The notes: generated by a model not told the origin, from the letters alone. Shown: positions 10,591 through 22,319, counted from the stretch's first letter. The stretch is 64,000 nucleotides of DNA from Larix kaempferi (GCA_027924585.1 BSBM01000871.1:806001-870000), one strand, 5' to 3'. A program made the numbers and translations.

Positions 10591-13277
10591 CATGTGGCTC
10601 ATCCCTGAGCCACCTTCAGCTTCGGCCTTTTTGATCTGTTCCACGACTGGTGGATCTAATTTCGCCATGAACTCATTGAATGTGCCAACCAGCTGCTCTA
10701 CTACTTTATTTGTGTCCTGCTCGACTTAACTAACTATGTCGAGCATCTCTGTAGTTATGTCTTCTCTAATCTGTCCTTCCACCTGCTCCTGATTCTTGCG
10801 CAGGTCCTTGAGTTTGTCTTCAATCTGCTAGGATATTGAAATGGCATCCTGCAGTAGTGGTTGGGAATGATCATCCATCGCAGTCTCTTTCTCCCTTAAT
10901 GCTTGTACCTCCTTCTTCAAGTTGGTTATTTCCCTGTATTTCGGGAGCCTGTCTCTGGCTGGCAGGGCCTTAACTTCCGTATCTAGCTTCTCCAGTGCAG
11001 CCTGCTTTTCTTTGACTGTAGTATTTACTTGTAGTAGCCCTGGATCCTCTTTGAGGGCAGTGAATTCCTTCAAAGCTGCAGTTACTAAATCTTGGCATTT
11101 AGACACGTCCATTGCAATGTTTTGCACTGCAGCCTTTACTTCTTGCTCCCTTAACTGCTCCTCAGTTAATGGTATCTCTGGATTGATTTGTGCCTTCAGG
11201 GCATTAATATTAGCCTCATGAAGAATCTCCTTGTCCTGTACTTCTATATTGATAGATTTCACGACATCTCTCATTCTCAGAACGGTGTCTGGAGGATCGC
11301 TCTGGGGTTCCAACTCTTCAATGTCATCTGCGACAGCAGTAATAGTAGCGTCCAATCACAGCCGATGGTCCTATTCATCATGCAGTTGAATACCTGTGCG
11401 GGAGCTAGACTCCTTGAGCTACCTATTTGCAGCTTGCATCTCAGCTTGTGATCAAATCAATGGTCCTTTCATGCATTTCATCTACAACCTACAGGTGTAA
11501 AAAGTGCAAGCCAGGTAACAAAATCTTGGCCAGGTCGAGCTCTACCCACTCAACACCCTTTGTATCCAGAGTCACCTGTTCTGACATTGGCAGCGTTATG
11601 CTCATCGGGTCCAGATGAACAAGCCGAGTCTTCGCGAGCAGCGTTATGGCTAGCTGTGGTGGTGTTTGCTGTGAGGTTCCTCCCGACCTCCCTTCCGATT
11701 CTGTGTCGCGCGACAAAGGTAGCCTTTTCTGGACATCGTCCATCTTCTGCATAAGCCCTTGCAGTGCGAGCCAATTATTTTGTAGGTCATCCTGTATGGC
11801 CTTGTGACTTTTTCGGCAATCATGTCGAAATATTCCTCATTAAGCACTGTTTATGAATGAATCTTGGTTGCTTTCATCTTCTTCCGCGGCTTTGGCTTTG
11901 TGGGGCTTTCAAGTTCCTTCCTTTTTCCTTTTTCCGCAGTGATTGGGTATGGCCACAGAATTGGTTCAACTTCTTCTGAATCGGTCGGAACATCCATGAC
12001 CTCGACATGGAACTCTGCTGGCCAGTCCCTCATGAGGATTTCGATGTCTTCCTCATACATATGGTAATTACCCGCATACCATTCTGTATTCTTCATCTTT
12101 TTCTTGCGTGAGATAAAAATACAACGCATGTGCACCTGAAAATCAATAATGCGAATGTATTTTCACGTTACCTGCTTTGTAATGCGCGATGTACGGGTGA
12201 TCGCCTCGCGCAGCTGGGTGTAATACTGGTAGGAGACTTCAGCTGTCACGTGTTGTCGCTCCGTGTTCAAATTTTTCCAAAGGTTGGCATATCGAACTCC
12301 TCTGGGATCATTGGTGTCTGCAATTACACCGACATAGTCCTTCGGCTCCTTCCATCCAACAAAGGAGATCAGGATGATCAACCATGTGAAGTAGAATTGA
12401 CCTCCATTGTCCTCGGTGTCATTGACTTCGTCCAGGAACTCATTGAGAAGGTACTGACACCAATTGAACTCAGTTCCTTCAACTACCGCGGCACTAAGTA
12501 GTACTGCGCCCGCAGGCACCTCCAGAGCTCTGGCTGTTCTTAGGATTTTTTCAGCCAGCAATTGTGTAACAAACTTTGTCACTCTATCTTCGATTTATTC
12601 TGTCAGAAAACCTCTTTTTCCTTTCACCAATGCATGGCTTTTCTTCATCTTCGCGACAACTTCTTTTTCCTTACTCTTCCCTTGGAAGAATTGCTTGGGG
12701 TCCTTGCCACGCTTGCTTAGTCCTGTGATACTGTGGATTAAGTTGATGGTCAAATCAACATTTCTGTCTAGCCATAGGTATCCCTGATGGATTCGTGCCA
12801 TCAAAGTGTGAACCACCACATTGACTTCTGTTGAACGATCAAAATGGGGTAATATTAGAAGGTTCAATAATCCTGACTGGACTACTGGTGTTAGCCAGCT
12901 TTCGACGACCAAGTTAAGTATGCCTTTATCATCTTTCTTCCAACACATGTACTGGTCAGGCTGGAATTGTGGGAACTTGGGATCATGGGGTTCTTCTTTC
13001 TGCACTCCCAAGAGGTCATAGTCTTCCCACTTACACTCTGGGATCTTTCCTAACAAGTTCTGGGCAACTTCTACGTGCTTAGAGATTAGCGACCAGGGGA
13101 TTTCATAGTGGGCATTCTTGACCAATTGATAAACTGGGGCATCCCACGCCCGTGGTGATATGTACTCTGGTGTAAGCTTTAAATGTATCTCCTTCTGAAA
13201 TACCAGTGACCGTGATACCGCTGAGATTGGCCTGGTGCTCTTTTTTCGTGGCCCGACTGTATCTTTCCCCCTATCCT
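10585..13277 (-). pseudogene. Element A 3' ORF: plant retroelement accessory protein with C-terminal coiled coil
   Basis: One minus-strand frame runs through the open pieces at 13125-12595, 12582-12163, 12135-11851 and 11355-10828, upstream to about 13277 and downstream to about 10590. Stops and a compensated frameshift between about 11750 and 11360 break it. The N-terminal part has a helical region with WLDRNVDLTINLIHSITGLS and, later, EFNWCQYLLNEF. This resembles the domain often annotated 'putative plant transposon protein' in plant retroelement ORFs, a resemblance recalled and not searched. The middle is charged and Pro-rich with a KRKELESPTKPKPRKKMK basic patch. The C-terminus is a heptad-rich coiled coil (11355-10600). 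It occupies the env position after integrase but shows no signal peptide or membrane segment, so an envelope role is not supported. A relative is at 25679-29228. Confidence 0.7.
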
Positions 13278-13963
13278 GTATGTCTGGGTTGTGTCTAGGT
13301 GACCTTCGAGATGCTTGACCTCTTCAATCCTTCCATGTTGAAAGACTTTGGCCGTTTCTTGGATTGTGAGCTCTTCTTCTCTTTATGAGCACTCGGACAT
13401 TCAGTGGCGAGAGTAGGAAAATGTTACAAACAAGTTACCGAGGATTGCTAACATAGGAGTGAGCGCAAGAAAATTCTAAGTGTTTGGTAACACCCGCGAG
13501 TCCTTACGCGGCATTACTTATAGGAACAGGTTCGTCCTCCCGCACCTTCTAATGGATAGATGAGAATTAAATGTGGTGTCCATTGGCCAAATCGAGTAGA
13601 TCCTTCAGTCCCTTTCTTCACCAGTTTGTTCAGAACGGCTATATTTGCGTTAAATGCTCAAGCGGTTGTTGGCAACGATCACATAACAGCTATTTTTCTC
13701 ACGGTCAGTGTAACGGCTATTTTTGTGAAAGCTGCGCAGCAAGCCATCTCTAATCCTACGCAGTTACTTCACAGTGTCGATGTTTCATCTGCGCGGCTCC
13801 CCTTTTCTTTTTTCTTTGTTTTTGTTTGCAGCTTCAGTAGTGCTACGCAAGACATACATTGTCCTACTTATCGTACATGTACAGACTCCTTTTCATTTCC
13901 AGTGTCCAATTCCAACTGTACTTGACACTTAGAAATTTCTCCCTTTGCTTATTATTCAAGATT
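13278..13963 (-). other. Spacer between integrase and the 3' ORF of element A
   Basis: About 690 bases. The first ~100 next to the 3' ORF can be read as its N-terminal extension (a Lys/Arg/Ser-rich stretch) but contain stops. The rest shows no recognisable coding. It may hold a splice acceptor or leader for a subgenomic RNA, which I cannot identify. Plus-strand frames 13560-13925 are chance. Confidence 0.5.
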
Positions 13964-15232
13964 CTATGAAGCAGGACTATCATGGTACAACTTTAGTTTG
14001 CTCCCATTTATCAAACTTGGTAAAGTATTGCCAGCTAAGGTGGCTAACTGGACTGCACCAGTGTTAGTAACATGTATCACAATATATGGACCAGGCCAAT
14101 GCATCTTAAATTTACCAAGGAACTTCATAAATTTTCTATCATACAAGAGGACTAGGTCACCTACCTGAATTGACTTGTTCTTTATATGGCGATCATGCCA
14201 TGCTTTCTCGCGGTCTTTTTGCACTTGTTGGTGAAAGCCTGCGAAGAAGCGATCTTCCTCCAATCCAACCAAGTGTAGCAATATTTCTTCTAGGGCTAGG
14301 CTATCTACCATCCCTATAAATGCAGCGATTCTCAAACTGGGGACAATATACTCCATTGGCTATATAGCCTCCTATCCATAAGCCAACCGAAAAGGTGTGT
14401 GTCCTATCAATTTCTTGCAAGTGGTCCTGCATGCCCATAACACAGATGAGATGCACAGATCCCAGTCATCTCTATTCACATTGCAGATCTTAGTGAACAC
14501 ATTCTCAAGTATTTTATTGAAAGCCTCAACAGTGCCATTCGCCTGTGGATGATATGGGGTGCTGCGCTGATGATGGATGTAGAATTTCTCTGTGAGAGCT
14601 TCGATAGTTCTGTTCAAAATGTGAGTGCCTTGATCGCTCATCAAAATCTTGGGACATCCAAATCATGAAAGTATATCCTCAAAAATGAACTGTGCAGCAG
14701 TACTGGCACTGCAGTCCTTTACTGGTTTTGCTTCCGCCCATCTGGTAAGGTAATCAGTAGCAGTAATAATGTACCTCGCACCAGTTCTTTTCCCTGGTGG
14801 GTTTATGGGACCCACGAAGTCAATGTCCCACTTTTCAAATGCCTGTAAGGTCAACTGTGGATTCAGTAGCATTTCATCTCTGTGCGAAGTTTTTCCTGTC
14901 CTCTGATAGACATCACAGTTCCGGCAGTATTCGTTAGAGTCTTTATGGATTGTAGGCCACCATAGCCCCACGCGTAGTATCTTCTGCACGGTAGCCCTTC
15001 CTGCATAGTGTCCTCCTACAATCCCTGAATGCACATATGCTAATATGAATGGTTTCTCATGGCCTAGTACACATCTACGCAACACTTCATCTGGTCCGAG
15101 TTTGTATAGCTGACCTGCAATAATAGTGAATTCTGCGGCGCGCACTACCAGTTGCTTCTTCTGCTGGATGGAAAAGTCCTGAGGTGCTAATCCTGTTGTT
15201 AAGAAATCAATAATATCTTGATAATAATCATC
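13964..15232 (-). pseudogene. Element A integrase
   Basis: The zinc-binding N-terminus shows HSGIVGGHYAGR followed by CRNCDVYQ (HHCC type). The catalytic core has D in WDIDFVGP, D in MSDQGTHI and E in NGTVEAFNK, with exactly 35 residues between the last two (DD35E). The C-terminus has WHDRHIK, VGDLVLLYD and a GPY/F motif (HWPGPYIV), typical of Ty3/gypsy integrases without a chromodomain. The pieces 15145-14663, 14644-14372 and 14356-13964 are in one frame; the break at about 14660 is a single TGA where related proteins have Arg, consistent with CGA to TGA decay. A TAG stop interrupts the linker near 15255. Confidence 0.92.
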
Positions 15233-15735
15233 AGCAACCTGTATAGCAAATAACTACGCATCAGGCAGACTGCCTTCAATGTTTGTTGGCTCTTCTCCTG
15301 ACTCAATCCTAGAGAGGTGATCAGGTCCAAAGTTCAGCCTGCCTGGCTTAACAACAATCTCAAAATCATATTCCTGGAATAGCAATAGCCATCTGCATAT
15401 GCGCCCCCTAACACTGGCTTATTGACCAAGTATTTCAAAGTGGAATGGTCAGTAAACATGAGGAAGTGCACACCAAGCAAGAAGTGTCTGAATTTTTGCA
15501 GCGCATATACCATCGCAAGACCTTCCCTCTCAGTAGTAGTGTAATTTTTTTTCTGCTGTGGAGAGCTTCCTGCTTGAAAATGCGATGGGATGGTCAATAC
15601 CTCCTTCTCTTAGTTGAGCTAATATGATTCCCAGGGCAATGCATGATGCATCAACATGTACATGGAATGGCTTCGCCCAGTTTGGGAAGACTAGGATCGG
15701 CGTAGTAACCATCTTCTCCTTTTAGAGTATCAAAA
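15233..15735 (-). pseudogene. Element A RNase H
   Basis: Motifs FHVHVDASCIALG, HPIAFSSRKLSTAEK, YTTTEREGLAMVYALQKFRH and FTDHSTLKYL mark the RT-associated RNase H. All three indels of the gag-pol frame lie here: +1 near 15720, +1 in an A8 run (minus strand) near 15545, and -1 in a G run near 15405. The net offset of +1 matches the frame difference between RT and integrase. Catalytic Asp and Glu positions are otherwise visible. Confidence 0.88.
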
Positions 15736-16640
15736 TCCTTCTCGCACTCTGCGTTCCAAATGAACGGCGCGTCTTTCTTTAGCAACTTCTCCATTGTTGT
15801 GGTTATCTGCGCATAACCCTTTATGAATTTCCTGTAATATCTGGTATGGCCTAAGGTAGAGCGCAACATCTTGACTGAATTTGGTGTTGGTAAATTTTCA
15901 ATGATTGCAATCTTCGCAGGATCCACCATCAATCCTTGCTTACAGACAATGTGGCCAAGTAGAGTCCCGTAAGGAACACAGAAAATACACTTATTCAGAT
16001 TTAAAAATATCTGATGCTACCTACACTTCTCAAGCATCATTCTGAGATTCACGCAGTGGTTCTTCAATAGTCCAAACATAGTCCAATCATCAAAATAGGC
16101 TTCTAGGAACTTGTGCATAAAATATTTAAAGGCTGCGACGACAACTCTGGAAAAGATGGCAAGTGCGTTCTTCAGACCAAAAGGCATTACTGTGTACTGG
16201 AACGACCCCCATTCTGTAGAAAAAGTCGTCTTATGCCTGTCTATGGGATCAATCCTGATCTGCTAATACCCGGAGAACCCATCAGTAAAAGAGTAGGCCT
16301 CATTCCCTCCAACATTATCAAGTACTTTGTCCGTGAAAGGAGTAGGGAATGGGTCGTGCATAGAAGCATCATTCATTTTTATGAGATCCACAAAAATCCT
16401 GATCTCACCTTTCATTTTCTTGTCTTGAACTACCATGGGACTAATCCACTCGGATTCTTCAATAGGTTCAATGATTCCTGCTTCAAGCATCTTATCTAGC
16501 TCTATGTGGACTCTTTCTTTGTACCGCGGGTTTAGTCTGTATGGCCTCTGCTTCACAGGATTGGCGCCTAGCTTCAAAGGTATTTTCATGACCCCTAAGT
16601 CTCCCAGAATGCCTTTCATTTCTGTGAATTTTGTCAGGAA
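15736..16640 (-). pseudogene. Element A reverse transcriptase
   Basis: In order: KQRPYRLNPRYKERV, MLEAGIIEPIEESEWISPMV, IRIFVDLIKMND, AYSFTDGFSGY, QYTVMPFGLKNA and the catalytic box YFDDW (YFDD at 16097-16086), then LLGHIV and LRSTLGHTRYYRKFIKGYAQ. This is the standard Ty3/gypsy RT series with the YFDD variant. Nonsense codons follow FSGY (about 16263) and EKCR (about 16020). It is in the same frame as gag and protease. Confidence 0.92.
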
Positions 16641-16949
16641 GAGCTCATGTTACTCATGTAAGATGTCTGCGATCTCTGCAATAGTCTAATCATCCCAATA
16701 GTCTCCAATTGATGCGAACTTTGGCTTTTCGCTTGTGCCAATTTTCACCTTCTGTGTCTTTACTGGTCCACTCATGTCTGGGATTTCCAATGGAGGTCCC
16801 TCTACATCACGTGCACCCTCTGATTCTAGTATGTTTATGTTGCGTAGATTGTCCTCATCATCTTCCCGTCTATCATTGGGTACTTCAACTAGGTTATAAC
16901 ACTCGATGGGATGTTTTCCGTGTTCTTTCCCTTCTGATTGCAGGTTCAT
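16641..16949 (-). pseudogene. Element A linker before RT
   Basis: An acidic region (DDRREDDEDNLRN-type composition, then KIGTSEKPKFASIGDYWDD) leads into RT. It shares the frame and is ended by stops at about 16687 and 16650. No enzymatic domain recognised; it is the usual charged tether upstream of RT in this family. Confidence 0.7.
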
Positions 16950-17029
16950 AAGAAGACCATCTGTCCCAAAGAATCCTTCCCACGTTATATTTTCGTGAGG
17001 GCAGTCTTCCCTGAATATATGTTCCTTAA

Positions 17030-17567
17030 TTATCTACAACGCGTCATGGATCAGTGGGTTGTCGTCATCAAAGTTGAAGTCCTTCTGGAAGTTCACAGTC
17101 AACATATCCCAATCAGTGGTTTCCCTACGCAACTCCAAGTCTAGGTACCATTTCTTTGGAATTTCATCGTCCAGTGTATGTACAAATAGATGCACCCATT
17201 CTGTTTGTGGGATTTCCACCCATGCCTGTGAACAGACTTAAATATGTTGGATAGGATCTATCTGTCCATTAAACTTTTCAAAAGGTAAAGTAACCCTGTC
17301 AGCAAACCGAATCTGCATCTTAATCCTGCATTGATCCCAAGTAGTCAATGTCTGCTTGTGTGCATCCCACCATCTGGCTGGTGTGTCGCGCAGTGCCATA
17401 TCCAATACTGGTAATCTATGCTCATCTGCAATAGCTGCAGTATATTCTTGGATGAAAGTGTAAATGTTAGCAGAACCATCATACACGAGGATAGGACTTA
17501 CCTCCTTTCCGATCCAACACAGTGATTTCATAACCTGCGCACACCTTCTCATTGATACTTCATGCAT
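17030..17567 (-). pseudogene. Element A second and third gag-like segments between protease and RT
   Basis: Two adjacent pieces of the gag-pol frame (17567-17238 and 17219-17034) both resemble the retrotransposon gag/capsid fold. The first has VLDMALRDTPARWWDAHK, TTWDQCRIKMQIRF. The second has EWVHLFVHTLD, KKWYLDLELR, TDWDMLTVNFQKDF. The hallmark is a helix ending in WW or WY, then a W at the start of the next helix and a terminal F or RF. The ordinary gag is 2 kb upstream, so this is extra. A stop (TAA, about 17238) separates them. The fold assignment is by motif only. Confidence 0.6.
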
Positions 17568-17588
17568 GCGGATTTGCCAGTTTTTCAG

Positions 17589-18608
17589 TCATGTCTCCAA
17601 GTCAGAGACACAAGAGATGTCACATCTCCAGCTGAGTGTACCATTTGCAGTTGGATTAATGTAATCTTCCTGGTTCACAGTGATCTGGTATAGTCTGTCC
17701 AAGTCTTGAGCCTTGGATTCCTCCTGAATTGGCTCACTATATCTGTCCCCATCTTTAGGATCCAATGGTGCGATGAACCTAATATGATTTCCTTCAAATA
17801 TCATCTTCTTTATCTTTAGGTCTATGATAGGAAGTTTATCCATGGCCCTGTCAATTCCGAATAGTGCAGGAAAAGGCTGACTATCGTCCACAATCTCGAT
17901 AACTTCAAATTCTGCATGACTCTGGACTCCATCGATGTCAACCACTACATTAGCTAACTGGCCAAAAGGTATGACTTTCTCTTGGTTAGCCATTCTCAAT
18001 TGGATAGGTGACCATAACAACTTTGGTCGACCCATCTACTTCCATGACTGCTTAGTCAAGACATTCACTTCAGATCCCAGATCAAGGATGACTTCATCCA
18101 TTTCAAAATCTCCTATCTGTGCGGTAAGCCTCATTTCTTGGCCTATTCTTTTATGCTTCCTTATGTGATGTATGACACTATCAGAAGTTTTTGTTCCCGT
18201 CTGTGGTTCATATTGGTTTATGAGCTTATGTAGCTTTGCTATGGCATTTTCACTTTTTAGTAGCTCCATGCAGCTTCGCAGGAACTGCGCAACAGAAGTG
18301 CCGACATCCGTTGCGGTACTTGTTTTGTCATAAGCAGTTGGCATGTCTTCAACATGCGATTTTTCACTGCACAACGAGATCCTCGCTGACTTAGTTGTCA
18401 ATTCTGTGAAGGTGTCCCGTGCGTTGATAAAGACCTCCTTGTTCTTTCGTAGGTCAAGAGCAGGTATTTTTCCCGAAGCTTTTCTTATCCATACTGTTTC
18501 AAGAGGGGTTTGCTTTGTGTGATACTCCCCTGACGTCGAAGCTTCTTCTCCCCTATCGCAGCCTGTCTCAAAGCCACTATGCGTGACCATGTTGATGCTC
18601 GGGTCCAT
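17589..18608 (-). pseudogene. Element A aspartic protease
   Basis: Residues MRLTAQIGDFEMDEVILDLG contain the active-site box as DLG (ILDLGSEVNVL), a Ser/Thr to Leu variant also seen in some plant gypsy proteases. A second strand region reads VVVDIDGVQSHAEFEVIEIV and the C-terminal flap region FPALFGIDRAMD. A stop after KQSWK (18036) cuts the domain in two, but both halves share one frame. Upstream are about 100 residues of Ser/Thr-rich linker. Confidence 0.82.
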
Positions 18609-18659
18609 TAGTCTATTCTCTGTTGCGATCCACTGGATGTTTGGAGCTGGTGCCTCCGT

Positions 18660-20690
18660 CCTTCTTCTTTTCTACATTTCCACCTCTAGCACTGGGCAAT
18701 CTTCAATAACATGCTCAAATGATTTATAGTAGTTGTATGTAGTGCATGGGTTAACACAATCTCTAGACATGTGACCTGGATGGCCACAATTATAACAAAT
18801 GACCAGGCCACGGCCTCTTTCCTGCGCAGGGCCAGTATTTCTTCCTCTGCCATGGTATCCACCACCACGGCCTCTATATCCTCCTTGATTATATTGCACA
18901 TTTTCTTGTTTGGGCTAGTTTTCTTCCTATACATGGTACAAGCCAGCACCTCTCATTGCGTCCATATCTCGTTTTCTTTTGTTCATTAGCTCATATGCGC
19001 GGTAGTTGGATTCATCATGTCTAACTGATTTACAGAAAGTGCAGTATAAATTTTTGGGTGTTTTCACATATTTCTATATGAGATAGCAATCTTCAGGTCT
19101 GTGTCCTGTAGTTCTACAAATTTCACACCATGGGGCCTGATTTTGATTTATTAGGTTGGGCGCACCACTGTTAAGATAGTCGCAGAATAAAGGGAAATGC
19201 TCACGGTCATGGCCTTCTCTTTTACAACCTGTACACTAGACCTCGTGCCTAGGTTCATACCTTTGCTCGTTGCCATTCTTCATGCTTTGCAGTTCTAGTG
19301 TCAGGGTGGTCAGCTGGTTCTGGATCTGAGACATCCCAGAACTAGTCTCACCAATCGGAGAAGCCTCTAGCTTCATTGCCATCTCCAAGGCCTCTACCTG
19401 CGATACAACCTTCTGCTACATCAATGGTAATCTAATGTGGGGAAACAGCACAACAATAAACCATTCCTTGTGCTATTCTGGAGCTATAACAAAGCTCACT
19501 TGGTCCAATAAGGTCTTGAACTTCTGATCAAACTCCCAAACCGTTTCAGTCAATCTCTGCTTGATTTCTTTCAACTCGGTTATACACTGAGATTCAGATT
19601 TGCGTTTTTTAAACTCTGCCATAAGCGCATCTTTCATTTCTGCGAGGGTTCTCGGCTATGTCTGAGAGTACTTCATAAACCAATGTAAATCTCTGTCTCT
19701 AAGGGTGGTAATGAGCTGTTCTCTCTTCACAGCATCATCGTGGATTTGTCTTACGCTCCATACGGCTTCACAAAGAAACCAATGCTGGTCAGGGTCTTCT
19801 AGACCGGTTTTTTTAAATATTGGTAGCTTTATATCAGTGTTTTCCATTGTCCTATTAGTAGGGGCACCTGTATTTGTGCGCAGCTACTGTGATGGGCTCT
19901 GCGCAGTGAAAGTAAATGGGAGTATCGGAGTGGACGTACTCGGCTTAATATGCTGAGGGGTGGGCTGTGTAACAGGTGGTCTCTAAGATAAGGGAGGCGC
20001 AGTCTCTATAACCGGTGGATTTTGAGGGGTGAATGGTGGCACAGCTTCACTGTTAAGGTCACAAGGAACCTCAGTATCTATGTGGGGTCCAATGCCTCCA
20101 AGATTCTTATTAAATTTATATCTCTTCCCGCTTCTAAGATTATGGGTCTCTTCGTCAAAATCACTATATATACTATTTACCATGACAGACTTGAAATATT
20201 ACTGCATTCTTAAAACACCTTTCTCAGCTAGCAACATCTTAATGTATAGACTGAGATTGTTCAGGTAATTACCTTGGAATCCGTCAAAAAAGTATGCTTT
20301 TGCTTGGCTGTAGGATTTGAGTGTGTCTATAGCAAATTTTGTTACGAAGCCTTCTAGCATGTGATCAACCCAGAAGTCAACTGTGCGCATCAATGGGTTG
20401 TCTATTGCTTTGAGCTGCATTATGAGCTCTGGAGTCCACTCTGTAGGAACTCCTTCTTGAAAACAGGTTTTCTTCTCTATGAGCCGCGAGATCCACTCGT
20501 GTAGCTCATCTGGGAATGATTCCCAGAAAATCTCGTGAATATCTTTCCACAGATATATACTCAACCACTGTTCGTCAGATAGATGGGGGTGTCTGTTCTC
20601 TTAGCTTGCAAAGTCTCTTACGGTCTTGTCACACCAAGCCCGAATCTCTGTCTTTTCAAGATGCCAATTGTCGGAGCATGTCGGGAACTG
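18660..20690 (-). pseudogene. Element A gag with several CCHC knuckles
   Basis: The N-terminal block reads KDIHEIFWESFPDELHEWIS and VDFWVDHMLEGFVTKFAIDT (20564-20199), shared with element B at 63.5 kb. It is followed by a Pro-rich spacer, then a capsid-like block with DPDQHWFLCEAVWSV, TTLRDRDLHWFMKYS (19847-19656) and MKDALMAEFKKRKSESQC. The nucleocapsid end carries perfect knuckles CEICRTTGHRPEDC and CYNCGHPGHMSRDC, an RG-rich stretch between the last ones, and two degenerate knuckles. All pieces lie in one frame, which continues into protease and RT, so gag-pol was one polyprotein. About eight nonsense codons interrupt it. Confidence 0.85.
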
Positions 20691-20734
20691 ATGTTCTTCA
20701 TCACACATTACAGCTACAACTCATCACGGATTCT

Positions 20735-20752
20735 AGCGCGGAAAAGGAACCA
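20735..20752 (-). other. Primer-binding site of element A
   Basis: Two bases inside the 5' LTR the minus strand reads TGGTTCCTTTTCCGCG. It matches the better-preserved site of element B (TGGTTCCGTTGCCGGGAC) at most positions, which supports the call. The tRNA is discussed under element B. Confidence 0.6.
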
Positions 20753-20754
20753 TT

Positions 20755-22319
20755 TGTTGGCTTATTGTATGCTGACCCAGAGGGTTTTCAATAAAGACCC
20801 AGGTTCTTCGCAGTTTCCCCTTGACCAACAAAACCCCCTTCGCACCGGCCCTTTCGGCAACAACCTACGAGCAGGTTGAGGTCTCACCTGAGGTGTATCT
20901 ATGGGGTACTGCGGAATCAGGTTTCCACAGTAGGTGATGAGTTGTTGAGGTTGATGTACTGCGCAGCGCGACACAGCACATGTGTTGCAGGGTAGAACTG
21001 CACGGCGATAGAAGAAACCGCGGTCTGCACCTCTGACTTCTACTTCCACGGAATTTCTTTGTGATTGCGGCTGATGCAGCTCACACTAAGACTTGAAATA
21101 CTTGCAGTTAACTAGAGTTCTAGAGTTATTAACACTCAATCATTCACTCATTCACTTAGGGTGTTCGCTGCTCAACCATGTGCCGCAGAGATGATCCAAC
21201 CACCATGCATTCTTCCTACTGCGTAATGTGAAAGTGATTAAACAATATCTAACACTTAGCAGAATAATGGGCTCATTACTGCTTTATAAGAAGAGACCAC
21301 ACATTCACCATTCATCTATTCACGTAGAACTTAACATATTATTTCCATATTCTCCTGATGGCAAATACATATAAAAGTCCTATCACAACAGTATGCAAGG
21401 GAAAATTCAGACATTCATTCAGAAGAAACAGATAAATGCACAATATACAGCACAATCACACTTCATAGTATTTAACGTGGTTCACTCCCCCAAGTGGGAA
21501 GCTACGTCCACAAGAACTGTTGTTATATATATCTTTTGGGAAGGGCACAACAGTTCTTAGTCTGCACGATCAGCTACAGACTCTCTTCTCTCTTATATAG
21601 ATCTCTGCGCACTCGGCTGTAGAGTATTTACAATATCTTTTCTCAAAAAGATTTTACAATGCTCAGTACTAAACTTCTAACAACACCAACCCTTTCCCAT
21701 ACAAAATTGCCTCCTTAAATAGATCATGACCGTAGGTCGTGTCTTTACAATGCTAAAGACTGAAACCCTTAGGGTTCCCAAAAATGATATGGTTTCTCTA
21801 AACTGAACTGCTGGCCTCTGGTAGCGAGTGTTCCATCATGGCAGTCCTCCATGCCTTCATCCTATCGCTATCAGCCTTTCTGTTGAGCGCACGCCAATAG
21901 ATCACTTTCCTCGAGCTGCTCTTCCTGTAACGGCCGCGTACAGCTGGCTCAGCTCCCAGTCGCTTTCATCAAACCATTCTTCCTCTAACAGCCTCGCAAA
22001 CCTGGCCGCCGCTCGGCCTCCCTGAAGCATCTTTTCCAAAACTAGACCACCGACGGTCTAACCGGTACCCGTTCCCGTCCTCTGTCCAGCACTCTGCTTT
22101 GCCGGCTCCATGTGGACTGGTCACCTCGCAACACTACTTCCTCACAACACTAATCTTCGCAACACCCTTCGAAGTACCACCAAAATTTGGTTGTTGCACG
22201 CAACTTCGTAGCATCCCCAATACTTGCACAAAATTGTATTTTTATTTAGCAGTGCTCAGCTCCGCAGCTAAAACTCCTTCTGTTATCAAAATTTGCCCCA
22301 ACTTGGGCCAAGCCCGACA
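20755..22319 (-). repeat. 5' LTR of element A
   Basis: 1565 bp, the same length as the 3' LTR. A TATATAA box on the minus strand corresponds to plus about 21592-21601. The U5 hairpin at 20862-20877 has one stem base changed (AACCTA...), consistent with decay. Confidence 0.9.

Larger units (their letters stand above)
9011..22319 (-). mobile_element. Element A: 13.3 kb Ty3/gypsy LTR retrotransposon, inactive
   Basis: It is bounded by two direct repeats of exactly 1565 bp with TGTTGG...(C)AACA or CGACA ends. The flanks are TAAGG (9006-9010) and TAATG (22320-22324), a 5-bp target duplication with one mutation. An uninterrupted homologue of the target (GACCAATTAATGCATAAGATG, about 6086-6106) confirms TAATG as the original. 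Coding is on the minus strand, so the 5' LTR is at 20755-22319. Order: gag with CCHC knuckles, protease, two gag-like segments, RT, RNase H, integrase with GPY/F end, then an extra ORF. The LTRs differ by roughly one base in 15-20 over the first 220 bases, so the insertion is old. More than a dozen nonsense codons and three indels make gag-pol inactive. Confidence 0.92.

Noticed and set aside
10922-12787. Several plus-strand frames of 60-120 codons
   Set aside because: They are antisense to the element A 3' ORF, whose single minus-strand frame is consistent over 2.6 kb.
10585-13277. Envelope protein
   Set aside because: The ORF is in the env position but has no signal peptide, membrane segment or fusion-like region; it looks globular plus coiled coil.
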